Assembly: GCA_021775555.1 (NCBI GenBank)
Contig: JAJFHP010000022.1
Span: forward strand, 56,627 to 120,626
Reading direction: 5' to 3'
DNA: 64,000 nt
From: Hyphomicrobiales bacterium
Lineage (GTDB): Bacteria > Pseudomonadota > Alphaproteobacteria > Rhizobiales > Methyloligellaceae
A program made the position numbers and the translations under genes. Below the pieces are notes generated by a model. The model ran no database searches. It worked only from the letters and a program-made list of their open reading frames with translations, and had not been told where the DNA came from. Within the stretch, counting starts at the first letter, position 1; each line of letters begins with the position of its first letter. Of this stretch, positions 18,620-29,800 are shown piece by piece.

Positions 18620-21514
18620 TTAACTGCTGAGAGCCTCAAGTTTCTTCAACAGGACAGGCGTGACTTTGCCAGTTTTCGAAAATCCCGAACGCTGCTCGAA
18701 CCTGCGGATAGCAGTCATTGTCTGGGGGCCGAGTTTGCCATCCGGCACACCTGCGTCATATCCGAGCTTGTTGAGCAGAAATTGCGCCCTGGCGATCAGT
18801 GCGGGGTCACCGCTATTCAGTTTTGTATCCGTTCGGGCATTGCTCCAGCCGCCGCGCGGCGGGCCTGAGCGGTTCGCGGCTTCATTTACAGCGGCCGGCT
18901 TCCAGCGCTGAATGATCTTTTTGACGGCAGCGAGGGAGCGTGCCGGCAAACGCGTGTGGAGTGCTTCGCGCCGCTTCCGGGCCTCCGTGTCTCCCTGACG
19001 TGCAGCGAGGGTAAACCACTTATAGGCTTCGGCGGTGTTCTTCTTCGTGCCCAGGCCGCTTTCATACAGGATACCCAGATTGAACTGGCTGTCAGCCAGG
19101 CCGCGGCGCGCCGCTTCGAGGAACCAGTTCTTCGCCGAGGCGTAATCAGGGCTGCGGGGCTCGGGCCGCGTATAGAGGACCGCGAGATTGTGCATGGCCC
19201 GGACATTGCCGAGTTCTGCGGCACGCCTGTACCAGGTCCGCGCCATCCCAAGATCCTTTTTCACGCCCTGTCCTCGTTCATACAGCGCGGCAAGCCGGTA
19301 CTGAGCTGGGGCGAACCCGCTGGCCGCGGCGCGGTTGTACCACTTCGCTGCCTTTTTCAGACTTTTGGGTACGCCGGTTCCCTTGGCAAAACGTGAAGCA
19401 ATCTCGACCTGGGCCGCGGGGTTGCCGCGTGTGGCTGCAATACGCAGCGAGTGCGGGCCAATACGCGCCGGGGGCATTACTGTTTGTCCGGCGCCGGACT
19501 CCCGGGTGATCTCGTTGGCACGTGCGCTGTCAACCGGGCTGGTGTTGGCGGGTGTGGGCCTTGGTTTGACACCTAGCGCCGGGACTCTTTTCGGCAATTG
19601 CATCAGCGCCTGTCTGGGTTCGGTTTGAGCCGGGGGGACAAGAGCGGGTGCAGTTGCATTCGAAGATGTTTGCGAGCGTGGCGCCGGGGCACGGCTGGCT
19701 GGCTCCTTGATTTCCACTGAAACGCCGGGTAATTGCTGACGTCCGGCATTTGGCGGCAGGGAAGCCAGCAGCGTGGCGGTGGAGATTGGCTGCGCTGACG
19801 GGTACAGCACTGATGTTGATTTTTGAGCAGGGGCTGAGGCCGGGATTAGCTGGCTTGTCCGGGTTTCGGTCGCTGCCGGGTGGGTGGCCTGAGCAGGTGT
19901 CTCAGTCCCGTTCATCAAGCGCTGGGAATTCTGCTTGGGTGCTGCCGCCTTCGGTGCGGGCGCAGGTGTGGCGGTTTTGTTACCCGGAGCCGTGCCGGGT
20001 ACCATTGCGGGTGATTGCGGCGTGATAATTTGCGACGTGCCAACCACAGGTGCGCGTGAATTTGATTTCAGCCGGGCATAAAGCAGTCCGGCGCTCACAA
20101 GCAGCAGGCCGACTGCCGCCATGACAAGAACGGGCCGTGGACGTTTGGAGTCGGTAGACTGTGCTTGCGCGGGCATTCCAGCCATGCGCGCTTTGGAGCG
20201 GCTGGACGATTTGACTGGCCGTGGTGCGGGCTCCTGGGCAGAGGCCGCCGCAGCAGCTCGGCGCGCAGAAGCGATAAAGTCATTTTCAGCCTCGAAAGTC
20301 GGCTCTACACGCCTCTGGGGCGCCGCTTGACGAGCTGCTTTGTGTCTTGCACCAGGTTTGCCCGGCGCGGGCTGATAGTCGGGTATTGTGGCGCCGAGCT
20401 GGTCTGTTGCGGTTGCTGGCTGGCCCGGTTTTGTGACAGGCGCTTTTTCCGGTGCCGGTGGTTCATCTATCCAGACTTCGGCATAGTCTTCCGGAGCAGG
20501 TTGCGCCGGCAAATCCGGTAAGGACACTTCATGGTCACCAGCCATTGCCGTGTCATCCGGGTGGTCATGGGGTGCGTCACCCGTTTCCATGTTGGCTGCC
20601 AGCGAATGCAAAGCGTCATTCATGGCCTCGAGTGTGCCAACGGTACGGGCGTCCATCGCGCTGGCATTTTCGTTCAACGCGTGCAGGGCCTGTTCAATGG
20701 CATCAAGCCGGGCATGGTCACTGCCATTTCCCGGGGCACTGGCGGATTGGGCCCAGTTCATGAGGCTAGCCAGATGACTTTCAATGGCCTCGACTCTTTC
20801 GTAATTCTGCCGCGCATCGGAAAAACCTGCGGAGAGCGCATGCAGCTGGGATTCAATCCCCTGCAGCGCAGCTATGTCGTTTTTGGTGGCAAGCGCTGAA
20901 TCGAACTTGCGCGCAAGATCGTCCATGCGGTGGGTCAGAACATCAAATTCGCTTACCGGTGCACGTTCCGCGAGCGAGCGCTCCAGCCGTGCAGTGACAT
21001 CGGCAAAATCGTCGTTGAGCCGGGCATTGCCGAAATAGGATTCCGGACCGTCATCATTGGCGCTGGAAAAACCGGTCATACGGTGCTCAAGACCCTCTAA
21101 AGGCACCTCGTTCTGGGCCCTGTGCGCGGCGCCGGCTTCATTAACCTGCGCGGCGAGTGAAGACGCCTGCTCACGCACGCGGTCCAATGCATCGCCCGTA
21201 TTCTCCGGTTGCGTACCACGCGCGGTGTTCGCCCTATGTGAGAGGTCGTGAAGTCGTTGGTTTAAATCGTCCAGCGCGTTGGTATAACGCTGATCACTTT
21301 CATCGAGACGGCCCATGAGTTTCCCCAAAAGTGCCTCGACCTTATCCATCGATGTTGCTTGTGCTGCCGGTTGTGCAGAAGCCTTCCGGCGTGTGTCCTG
21401 CTTGGGCATATTGATCTGGATTGCGGGTGGTTCTGAGGGACGAGCCGGTTTGTTTCTGACCTTAGGCGGCCTCTGGCCGGGTCTCCCGGTAGTCAAATCT
21501 GATTTAGTGGTCAT
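18620..21514 (-). CDS. PodJ-like/SEL1-repeat protein with C-terminal peptidoglycan-binding domain
   Basis: Coiled coil, TM, Pro/Ala linker, Sel1 repeats (GNPAAQVEIASRFAKGTGVPKSLKKAAKWYNRAAASG...), PG_binding_1 (LNKLGYDAGVPDGKLGPQTMTAIRRFEQRSG). Confidence 0.88.
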   Translation of the reverse strand: MTTKSDLTTGRPGQRPPKVRNKPARPSEPPAIQINMPKQDTRRKASAQPAAQATSMDKVEALLGKLMGRLDESDQRYTNALDDLNQRLHDLSHRANTARGTQPENTGDALDRVREQASSLAAQVNEAGAAHRAQNEVPLEGLEHRMTGFSSANDDGPESYFGNARLNDDFADVTARLERSLAERAPVSEFDVLTHRMDDLARKFDSALATKNDIAALQGIESQLHALSAGFSDARQNYERVEAIESHLASLMNWAQSASAPGNGSDHARLDAIEQALHALNENASAMDARTVGTLEAMNDALHSLAANMETGDAPHDHPDDTAMAGDHEVSLPDLPAQPAPEDYAEVWIDEPPAPEKAPVTKPGQPATATDQLGATIPDYQPAPGKPGARHKAARQAAPQRRVEPTFEAENDFIASARRAAAAASAQEPAPRPVKSSSRSKARMAGMPAQAQSTDSKRPRPVLVMAAVGLLLVSAGLLYARLKSNSRAPVVGTSQIITPQSPAMVPGTAPGNKTATPAPAPKAAAPKQNSQRLMNGTETPAQATHPAATETRTSQLIPASAPAQKSTSVLYPSAQPISTATLLASLPPNAGRQQLPGVSVEIKEPASRAPAPRSQTSSNATAPALVPPAQTEPRQALMQLPKRVPALGVKPRPTPANTSPVDSARANEITRESGAGQTVMPPARIGPHSLRIAATRGNPAAQVEIASRFAKGTGVPKSLKKAAKWYNRAAASGFAPAQYRLAALYERGQGVKKDLGMARTWYRRAAELGNVRAMHNLAVLYTRPEPRSPDYASAKNWFLEAARRGLADSQFNLGILYESGLGTKKNTAEAYKWFTLAARQGDTEARKRREALHTRLPARSLAAVKKIIQRWKPAAVNEAANRSGPPRGGWSNARTDTKLNSGDPALIARAQFLLNKLGYDAGVPDGKLGPQTMTAIRRFEQRSGFSKTGKVTPVLLKKLEALSS

Positions 21515-21840
21515 CCCAACTCCAGATGGCTCAACGCCTCGGCTGCTGCTCCGCTACTCATCTTTTTCAGGGATGACGGAAGCTGCATGTTCACGTGGTT
21601 GCCCTGCCGCATGAGCAGCGCGAAATCTCAAATGTCCGGAACGCGGTACCTGGATGGACGTATTCAGTGCCCCACGGTTTCAGTTGCCGGTAAATATTAA
21701 GTTAAGTCCGATGCCATTCTGGGACGGGATCGAGCGGATTGCAGGCTTGCCAAGAGGGTCCCGGGCGGTCACTTTTCAAGGCGGGACGTACAGAAGTTTA
21801 CCCGCGATACCCGGACTGACCGTTTGGAGAGAGGTTAGAA

Positions 21841-22281
21841 ATGCGCACAAGCATCGCCATTTCAGTAGTGCTCACGATGATTGCCGCTGTTCCTGTGATA
21901 GCGCAGGAGACAACTCCCGGGCGCTTCACCATGACGCCTTCAGGAGAGGACATGCTGCGCCTCGATACGAAAACGGGCGCGGTTTCACGTTGTGCGCGTG
22001 AAGCAGGCAACTGGGTCTGCAAGGGTGTCGCCGATGATCAGAGCGCGCTGCAGAATGAGATCGATCGCTTGAGTGTTGAGAATGAGCGTTTGCGGGCGGA
22101 ACTTGCGCGAGCCGGGCTTGAAGCGGCGCCTGGTGAGTCTCCGCAGCCCGATGCCTCGCGATCCTGGCTTCCCGATGACGTCCAGGTGGAAGAATTTATG
22201 AGTTTCTTCAAAAAAATAATGCGCCGGTTCAAGCAAATGGCCGATGATATGCAGGGCGAGGCCTCGCCGGACCGGCCCTGA
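21841..22281 (+). CDS. Secreted hypothetical protein with coiled coil
   Basis: Signal peptide MRTSIAISVVLTMIAAVPVIAQE; ALQNEIDRLSVENERLRAELARAG. Confidence 0.65.
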   Translation: MRTSIAISVVLTMIAAVPVIAQETTPGRFTMTPSGEDMLRLDTKTGAVSRCAREAGNWVCKGVADDQSALQNEIDRLSVENERLRAELARAGLEAAPGESPQPDASRSWLPDDVQVEEFMSFFKKIMRRFKQMADDMQGEASPDRP

Positions 22282-22282
22282 C

Positions 22283-22726
22283 ATGATCAAACCCGTTACG
22301 CAGCATGCCGGTCACGAATTGATTTTCGAAACCCGGCGGCCCGGCTTCACCGACATAACTGGTGAGATCAACGCCTGGCTTGCATCAGAAGGCGTGCATG
22401 ACGGGTTGCTCACGCTTTTTATTGCGCACACGTCTGCTTCGCTCACGATCCAGGAAAATGCCGACCCTGACGTGCTGCATGATCTCACTGATGCGCTGGA
22501 GCGTATCGCACCGCGTGGCCATACGTATCGACACTCACTTGAGGGCAGTGACGACATGCCCGCACATATCAAGGCTATGGTGACATCGACAAGCCTGTCA
22601 GTACCCGTGCAGGGGGGGCGTATGGCGCTTGGCACATGGCAGGGGGTCTACCTGGTGGAGCACCGGGACGCGCCGCACCGCCGCCGGGTCGTGCTCACTT
22701 TTTTGGGAACTGTGTCTGGCGAGTGA
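22283..22726 (+). CDS. YjbQ family (secondary thiamine-phosphate synthase-like)
   Basis: GLLTLFIAHTSASLTIQENADPDVLHDL...GGRMALGTWQGVYLVEHRDAPHRRRV. Confidence 0.92.
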   Translation: MIKPVTQHAGHELIFETRRPGFTDITGEINAWLASEGVHDGLLTLFIAHTSASLTIQENADPDVLHDLTDALERIAPRGHTYRHSLEGSDDMPAHIKAMVTSTSLSVPVQGGRMALGTWQGVYLVEHRDAPHRRRVVLTFLGTVSGE

Positions 22727-22734
22727 GCATTTTC

Positions 22735-23697
22735 TCAGGACGCTGCATCGGGTCCAAATGCCCGGGTGGCACTAACCAACTCATGGATAATACCGGGTTC
22801 GGTCATGGCATGGCCTGAATCCGGCACAATCTTCAATTTTGCATCCGGCCAGGCTTTTGCCAGTTCCCAGGCGCTCTTGAGCGGGGTCACCACATCGTAA
22901 CGGCCATGCACGATGATGCCGGGAATACCCTTGAGAAGATGGGCGTTGGCAATCAACTGACCGTCCGTTTCCAGAAATCCTTCATTCACGAAATAGTGGC
23001 ACTCGATCCGGGCAAAGGCGAGGGCATAGTTGTCTGAAGCAAAATTCTTGACCCGCTCTTCGTTGGGAAGCAGTGAAAGCGTTGTGCCCTCCCACACGCT
23101 CCAGGCGCGCGCCGCTTCAAGCTGTATATCAGGGTCATTGCCCGTGAGCCGTTTGTGATAGGCACTGAGCATATCGTCGCGCTCTTCTTCAGGGATCGGC
23201 GCCAGGTAGGCCTCGAAGGCATCTGGGTGAATCCAGCTTGTGCCTTCCTGGTAGAACCATTCGATTTCACTGCGTCTCAGCGTGAAAATACCGCGCAGTA
23301 TGAGTTGATTCACACGCTCGGGGTGAGTTTGCGCATAGGCAAGCGAGAGGGTCGACCCCCACGAGCCGCCAAGCAGCTGCCAGCTCTCAAGCCCCAGATT
23401 CTCGCGCAACCTCTCCATGTCTGCCACCAGATCCCATGTGGTGTTTTCTTCCAGCTCCGCATGGGGCGTAGAGCGGCCGCAGCCGCGCTGGTCGAGCAGG
23501 ATAATGCGGTAATGGGCAGGGTCATGATACCGGCGCATGGTAGGATTCGAACCGCCACCAGGCCCCCCATGAACCATCAGGACAGCCGGACCTTCCGGAT
23601 TGCCGCATTCCTCATAATAGATTTCGTGGAGGTCGGAGACCTTGAGCCGCCCTCTGTTATAGGGCGCTATTTCAGGATAGAGGCTAAGTTGAGACAT
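22735..23697 (-). CDS. pip: Prolyl aminopeptidase (proline iminopeptidase)
   Basis: PAVLMVHGGPGGGSNPTMRRYHDPAHYRIILLDQRGCGRSTPHA; WQLLGGSWGSTLSLAYAQ. Confidence 0.95.
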   Translation of the reverse strand: MSQLSLYPEIAPYNRGRLKVSDLHEIYYEECGNPEGPAVLMVHGGPGGGSNPTMRRYHDPAHYRIILLDQRGCGRSTPHAELEENTTWDLVADMERLRENLGLESWQLLGGSWGSTLSLAYAQTHPERVNQLILRGIFTLRRSEIEWFYQEGTSWIHPDAFEAYLAPIPEEERDDMLSAYHKRLTGNDPDIQLEAARAWSVWEGTTLSLLPNEERVKNFASDNYALAFARIECHYFVNEGFLETDGQLIANAHLLKGIPGIIVHGRYDVVTPLKSAWELAKAWPDAKLKIVPDSGHAMTEPGIIHELVSATRAFGPDAAS

Positions 23698-25576
23698 CTT
23701 GAGAACCTTCACGCTCCGTCATAGGCAGTTCAGGCCGGTTCCTGAGAGGTGCCAGCCGCATGGCCTTGTCAAACAGGGCCTCGCCGCTCGGGTCGCGCAT
23801 GTCGTCGGCAAGAGCTTCCATCTCGGGTGTGGGTTTTGGCGTGGCAAGGCTAACCGCGATACCCGAAACGAGCCCTGCTGGAACGCCAAGCACGCCAGCG
23901 AGCAAACCGCTCAGTTCGGGCCACAGCGCTCCGCTGCCTGAAAGCTGAAGCGCCATGTGTGCACCGGCTATGCCGGCCCCCACCAGCATGGCCGCCAGCA
24001 CGCCCCACTTGGTCGTGCGTTTCCACCATATAGAAAGCAGTAGGGCCGGGAGAAAAGCCGCACCTGCGAGAGACATCGCACTGATGGCGGCCCGCAGTAC
24101 GTCAAAATCATTCGTGGTTACGAACCACGCCGTACCCAGGGCGAGCGTTGCTATGGCAACGCGGGCGACGATCATTCTCTTGCCGGGTGTCGCGGTTCGG
24201 TGAAGCATGCCGTAATAGAGATCATCGCTGATCGCCGTACCAGCAGCAAAGGCATGGGCTGCCCCCGCTGCCAGGGTTGCCGCGATACCGGCCGTGGCGG
24301 CGAACACCACCAGAATAAACGGAAGCCCGGCCATGATCGGCAGCGCCAGGGCTACGCCATCACGCGATACCAGCAACTCCGCGGCGCTGATCACACCGTC
24401 CCCATTCCGGTCTGAGAAATTCGCAAGCCCGGCGTCCCGTAAGCCACCAATCCAGCCCGGCAACTGCGATGGAGTGACTCCCACGATTTGCTGAAGGGTA
24501 AGGTATTTCGCGAATACTGCGTAGGCCGGTGCGGTAATCAGGAACAGGCCGAGAAACAGGGTGCCCCAGCCCATCAACCGACGCGATTGCAGGGTATGGG
24601 TCGCCGTACCCGACCGCAGCAGCAGGCTAGGCATTGCCGCAGTACCGGCCAGAAGGCAAAATACGAGCAGCACAAAATTTGTTCTGGAGATAGCTCCAAA
24701 AGCCTGCAGGAACGGTTTTGTCGCCGGCTCGGGGCGCTCACCCGGGAGCCCGCCCAGAAGAGGCGCCGGAGATGTGGGAGAGGCGCCCAGCGTCACCTCG
24801 TTGATGGAAGTTTGCTCCAGCAATCCGCCATAGGTGAGTTGCGGCAATGGCAGGTTGGTGACCTGTATGGACACAACGACCAGTGGCACCATCAGCCCGG
24901 CCAGCACCACCAGATATTGAACACTCTGCGTCCAGGTGAGCGAGCGCAGCCCACCCAGGACGAGGGTGAGAATAATGAAGCCCGCGCCGCAGATCACCGC
25001 GATTTCAAAGGAGACGGATGCGAACAAAGACGTCACGAACGCACCGATGCGCAATTCCGCTGCCAGAAGAATGATTGCAGGTGGCATCAGTAACAGCGCT
25101 CCGACTGCACCCAGCAGCGGGCTTTTGAAACGCAGCCGGAAGAAACCTGGCAAAGTATAAGCGCCCGTTTTGCGCAAATAGGGCACGAACAGGACAGCGG
25201 CAAGTGCGAATCCGGAAATCCAGCCAATGGCCAGCGCCAGCGCGTCAAAGCCGATGAGGTACAGGCAGCCGGTAAGCGCGAACAACCCGACGCCTCCGAT
25301 GGCAGTCACCGCAAGAGCAAGGCCGCCGAACACCGGCGGGATGCGCCGGCTCACGGAAAAAAACTCGTGCAGGTCCAGAGTTCGCGTCAAGGCAGCGACA
25401 ATGAGATACAGCAGCAGAGGCACCAGGATCATCGTGTGGCTCAGCCAAAGCTTGCGTGCACCGAGTTGTTCCAGCAGCGCCAGCACCAGCAGCAAAGCCA
25501 GGAAAGCGCTTGCGAAGATTGCGTAATGGGTTCCCAGGCGCGGGTTCAGTGGTCGGTATTGACTTTGTAGTGACAT
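23684..25576 (-). CDS. Sodium:solute symporter, VC_2705-like subfamily
   Basis: SSSF fold; EF-hand-like loop SDRNGDGVISAAEL; paired with DUF4212-like gene. Confidence 0.9.
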   Translation of the reverse strand: MSLQSQYRPLNPRLGTHYAIFASAFLALLLVLALLEQLGARKLWLSHTMILVPLLLYLIVAALTRTLDLHEFFSVSRRIPPVFGGLALAVTAIGGVGLFALTGCLYLIGFDALALAIGWISGFALAAVLFVPYLRKTGAYTLPGFFRLRFKSPLLGAVGALLLMPPAIILLAAELRIGAFVTSLFASVSFEIAVICGAGFIILTLVLGGLRSLTWTQSVQYLVVLAGLMVPLVVVSIQVTNLPLPQLTYGGLLEQTSINEVTLGASPTSPAPLLGGLPGERPEPATKPFLQAFGAISRTNFVLLVFCLLAGTAAMPSLLLRSGTATHTLQSRRLMGWGTLFLGLFLITAPAYAVFAKYLTLQQIVGVTPSQLPGWIGGLRDAGLANFSDRNGDGVISAAELLVSRDGVALALPIMAGLPFILVVFAATAGIAATLAAGAAHAFAAGTAISDDLYYGMLHRTATPGKRMIVARVAIATLALGTAWFVTTNDFDVLRAAISAMSLAGAAFLPALLLSIWWKRTTKWGVLAAMLVGAGIAGAHMALQLSGSGALWPELSGLLAGVLGVPAGLVSGIAVSLATPKPTPEMEALADDMRDPSGEALFDKAMRLAPLRNRPELPMTEREGSQDVST

Positions 25577-25604
25577 GATTAAAAGTCCGGAGCCCCAGGG
25601 TTGC

Positions 25605-25865
25605 CTACAGATCTTCCGTGGCGCCAAATTTGCGGTCGGTTTCAGCTTGACGGCTGCCAGACCAGTAGACTGAAACAATCAGAACTAACATCACACCTTG
25701 CGCGGCGAAGAAATAGCCAAGTGGAAAGCTCAGCAGGGTATCCGTGTTGAGTTCAGCCGTGAACAAGGGCAGCACGAAGGCGCATATTACAATTAATGCC
25801 ACCATGCCGAGAGCCAGAAGAAACGTTTGCAGCCAGTAGCGCGGGCGTTGTTCATCATCGATCAT
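25605..25865 (-). CDS. DUF4212-like small symporter subunit
   Basis: YWLQTFLLALGMVALIVICAFVLPLF...FPLGYFFAAQGVMLVLIVSVYWSGSRQAETDRKFG. Confidence 0.85.
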   Translation of the reverse strand: MIDDEQRPRYWLQTFLLALGMVALIVICAFVLPLFTAELNTDTLLSFPLGYFFAAQGVMLVLIVSVYWSGSRQAETDRKFGATEDL

Positions 25866-26110
25866 GACGGACCTTTGAATTTGTCCCTTATATTTTTCAC
25901 CGGATCGGGGCGGGAGTAAGGTCCTAACAGTCTTGTCTCTGCATGCATAGCTTTCATGAAAATTGCCAGACAGGTGCAGAAACGGGCAGATCACAAGACA
26001 AGCCGTTTTGACCATTGAATTTGCTGAATTTTACGATTTACATTGTCATGATATACGTGACTTGGGGGAAACGGGACGGATTGCCCCGTCAAGGTGTCAG
26101 CCGTCCTGAG

Positions 26111-26791
26111 ATGAAAGGCCGAGAAATGGCCGCTTACACTATCATTATTGTCGACGACCACCCGCTGTTCAGGGATGCGCTGCGCCAGACGCTAAGCGAC
26201 AAGTTCAGTGACCTTGTCATCACTGAAGCCGGATCTCTGGATGGGCTCTCAGGCGCACTTGAAGGAAAATCTGAAACTGATCTGGTGTTGCTTGATCTTG
26301 CGATGCCCGGTGTTAAGGGATTTTCCGGGTTGATGTATCTGCGTGCACAGTATCCCGAAATTCCCGTGGTCGTCGTGTCAGCCAATGAAGAACCTTCCGC
26401 CATACGCCGTTGTATCGAGTTCGGCGCATCGGGATTTATCCCCAAGTCACTGCCTGTGGAAACCATCCGCGAGGCTGTCCGGACCGTGCTGGAAGGTGGT
26501 GTGTGGACTCCGCCCGACCTTGATCTCGGTGATGTAGGCGATGACGAGACCACGGATCTAGTGGCCAGGCTGGCAACGCTCACCCCACAGCAGGTGCGCG
26601 TGTTGATGATGTTGAGTGAGGGCCTACTCAACAAGCAGATCGCCTACAAACTGAGTGTCTCAGAGGCGACGATCAAGGCCCATGTGTCGGCAATCCTGCA
26701 GAAACTCGGGGTCGACAGCCGCACCCAGGCGGTCATCGCCGTCAACAAAATTGAAGGCCAGGAGTGGCAGGGTTCTGTGGAACAATCCTGA
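26111..26791 (+). CDS. LuxR/NarL-family response regulator (CrbR-like)
   Basis: IIVDDHPLFRDALRQTL receiver; LTPQQVRVLMMLSEGLLNKQIAYKLSVSEATIKAHVSAILQKLGV HTH. Confidence 0.92.
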   Translation: MKGREMAAYTIIIVDDHPLFRDALRQTLSDKFSDLVITEAGSLDGLSGALEGKSETDLVLLDLAMPGVKGFSGLMYLRAQYPEIPVVVVSANEEPSAIRRCIEFGASGFIPKSLPVETIREAVRTVLEGGVWTPPDLDLGDVGDDETTDLVARLATLTPQQVRVLMMLSEGLLNKQIAYKLSVSEATIKAHVSAILQKLGVDSRTQAVIAVNKIEGQEWQGSVEQS

Positions 26792-26808
26792 CTGACCTAT
26801 TCTCGGGA

Positions 26809-29800
26809 TCATTCCGCCGCGGCCTGGCGAATGCGCGATTGCGCCATCACCGCCCTGAGGGCCGCCGGGCGCAGCGGTTTTCGTAACAGTTGCAAGCCTT
26901 CACTCCGGATCAGTTCCTGCACCTCGGGTGAGTGGTCCGCCGTTATCACCACAGCGGGAACCTCGTATCCCAGTTTGTCCCTGATTGCCCGAACCGCATC
27001 GAGACCGGTTTCCTCGTCGAGATGGTAGTCGGCGAGGATAATCTCAGGTGGTCTAGGTGAGGTGCGAATTTGCTCCAATGCTTGAGCGGTGTCTGTCGCC
27101 TTCAATACGGAACAATCCCAACCCGCCAGCAATGTTTGCATTCCCTCAAGAATGGCCGGTTCATTGTCGAGACACAGCACCTGGCACCCTGCGATTTTCC
27201 CCGCGCCTATGCGGGTCGGTGTTGTGCGTTGCGTGACGCGCGGTTCGGCCACGGGCAGCATGACTGAGAAGACCGAACCGCTCTGTGTCCGCGACTCGAG
27301 GTTCACCTTGTGTTTGAGAATACGGCCAATGCGCTCAACGATGGACAGGCCCAGGCCGAGGCCGTGCGTGCCGTCACTGTTTGTCGCCAGCCGCTGAAAT
27401 TCCTTGAAGATGAGTTTCTGCTTGTCTTTTGCGATACCGGGGCCAGTATCGAAAATCTGAACTTCAAGCTGCCTTTTTGGCCGACGCCGGCAACCGAGCA
27501 CTACCCGGCCGCTCTCGGTATATTTGATGGCGTTTGAAATGAGGTTTTGCAGGACACGGCGAAGCAGGCGCCTGTCGGAGCTCACCGACAGAGTTGACGG
27601 ATGCACCCTGAAATCGAGCCCTTTGTCCTTGGCGATGGGTTCAAATTCCAGTTTCAGCTGCATCAGCAATTCGGCCACCGGGAACACCGTGATTTCCGGC
27701 TTCATGGCGCCGGTATCAAGCCGCGAGATATCAAGCAGCGTGCCGAGAATTTCCTCGACCGCTTCCAGCGACGCGTCAACATTGCGGATAAGACGGCCAT
27801 CCTCTCCGCGCCGCTTGCGCTCAACAAGGCTGGTCGTGTAGAGACGCGCTGCGTTGAGGGGTTGCAGGATGTCATGACTGGCGGCAGCCAGGAATCGGGT
27901 CTTGCCCAGATTGGCATCGTCCGCCTTGGCCTTGGCCTTGGCAAGTTCGCGGTTCACCTTGGTGAGCTCAGCGGTGCGCTCGCGTACGCGCCGTTCGAGA
28001 TTTTCGTTCGCCCGGGCCAGGGCTTCCCCGGCTTCCATCCTGTCGGTGATATCAGTGAAGGTGGTCACGATGCCGCCCTGCGGCATGGAGTTGGTGCGCA
28101 CTTCGAGTACCTGGCCGGCGTCGCGCCGCCGTTCCTGGAAAGTCTCCTGGGTGATGATGAACTTGTTGATGCGGTTGGACACCAGGTCTTCAGTGTTGCC
28201 GGGTCCATAGTCTCCCCGCTCGGCGGAGTAGCGGATGATCTCATCGAGCGGCACGCCGACCCGGCCAAATTCTGAAGGCAGGTCGAGCACCTCGCGGAAT
28301 TGCCGGTTCCAGCAAATGAGCCGCATGTCCTTGTCATACACCGAGATGCCCTGGCGCACATGATCAAGTGCGGATTGCAGCAGGTCGCGATTGTACTGAA
28401 TGGCTTCAGATGCGTCATCGAGCAGCTTTTGCGCCGATTTGATGCCGACCGCGCGCCGACGCAGCAACAGCGAGAGCACGAGCCGCGACGATGCCGTACC
28501 AATGGCGCTCGCCAGCAGATGTTCGGTATATCGCAGCAGGTTGATGTCGGCTTCACCCTTGGGGTGCAGCTCTTCGGTCAGGTTCGAGGCGTATTCCTCG
28601 AAGGAGCGCCTGGCGCGTTCCTCGCCCACATATCTACCGGCGGTGTTCTGCAACTCTTCCACGGTGATCGACGTCCGCCACAGGCGGAATCCCGGTGTCT
28701 GTGGTCGCACCAGCTCATCTTGAATGAAAACATTTGCCTGCAACCGTTCGATCGGTTCTGGTTCCCTGAACAGGGACACGGTGACATAGGCCACCATGTT
28801 GAACATCAGGCTCCAGAATACGCCGTGGGGAATGGGTTCGAATTCAAGGTTAAACAGCATTTGAGGTCTTAGTAGACCAAGCCCGAACGGACCATGGATC
28901 AGGATATCGTTTGCGAGCCATCCTGAATTAACAAACGCGGGCAGAAGCAACGTATAGCCCCAGATTGTGAACCCCGCGAGAATACCGGCGATGGCGCCAC
29001 GGGCAGTTGCACGCCGCCAAACGAGACCACCGAAAAATGCAGGTGCGAATTGCGCGATTGCCGAGAAAGACAGCAATCCAATTGACGCAAGTGCAACCGT
29101 ATCGCCGATCATCCGGTAGAAAACATAGCCGAGGATCAGTATGGCGAAAATTGCCGAGCGGCGAATGTTGAGCAGCAGGGTGCTCAAATCTTCGCGTTCC
29201 GTCACATCGAGCAGACGACGGCGCAGCAGCAGCGGCACCACCAGATCGTTTGACACCATTATTGACAGTGCGACCGTTGCCACGATGACCATGGCAGTGG
29301 CGGCGGACAGCCCGCCGATAAAGGCCGCGAGGGTTACGAATTGGGCGCCCGCGGAAAGCGGCAGTGCGAGCACGAACATGTCGGCAGATATCTTGCCATC
29401 GGGAAAAGTGAGCAGTCCGGCCACGGCAATGGGCACCACGAATATATTGATGGCGATGAGATAGAGCGGGAACAGCCAAGCCGCCAGTCGGACCTCGTTC
29501 TCAGAGTTGTTTTCCACCACGGCCACATGAAACTGGCGCGGCAGGAGTATGATGCAAACCAGAGACAGGAAGGTGACGGAAATCCATGCACCACCATTGA
29601 AACCGCGATTGAACAGCTCATTAATTTCAGGGCTTTGTGCGGCTTGCTCAAGCAGGGGCCCAAGTCCCCCGAACATCTCGAAGGTGATGTAAGCGCCAAC
29701 CAGCAGAAAGGCCAGAATCTTGACGACGGATTCAGTCGCAATGGCCAGCATAAGGCCTTCCTGATGCTCGGTGGCGTCGATGTGGCGGGTGCCGAACAGG

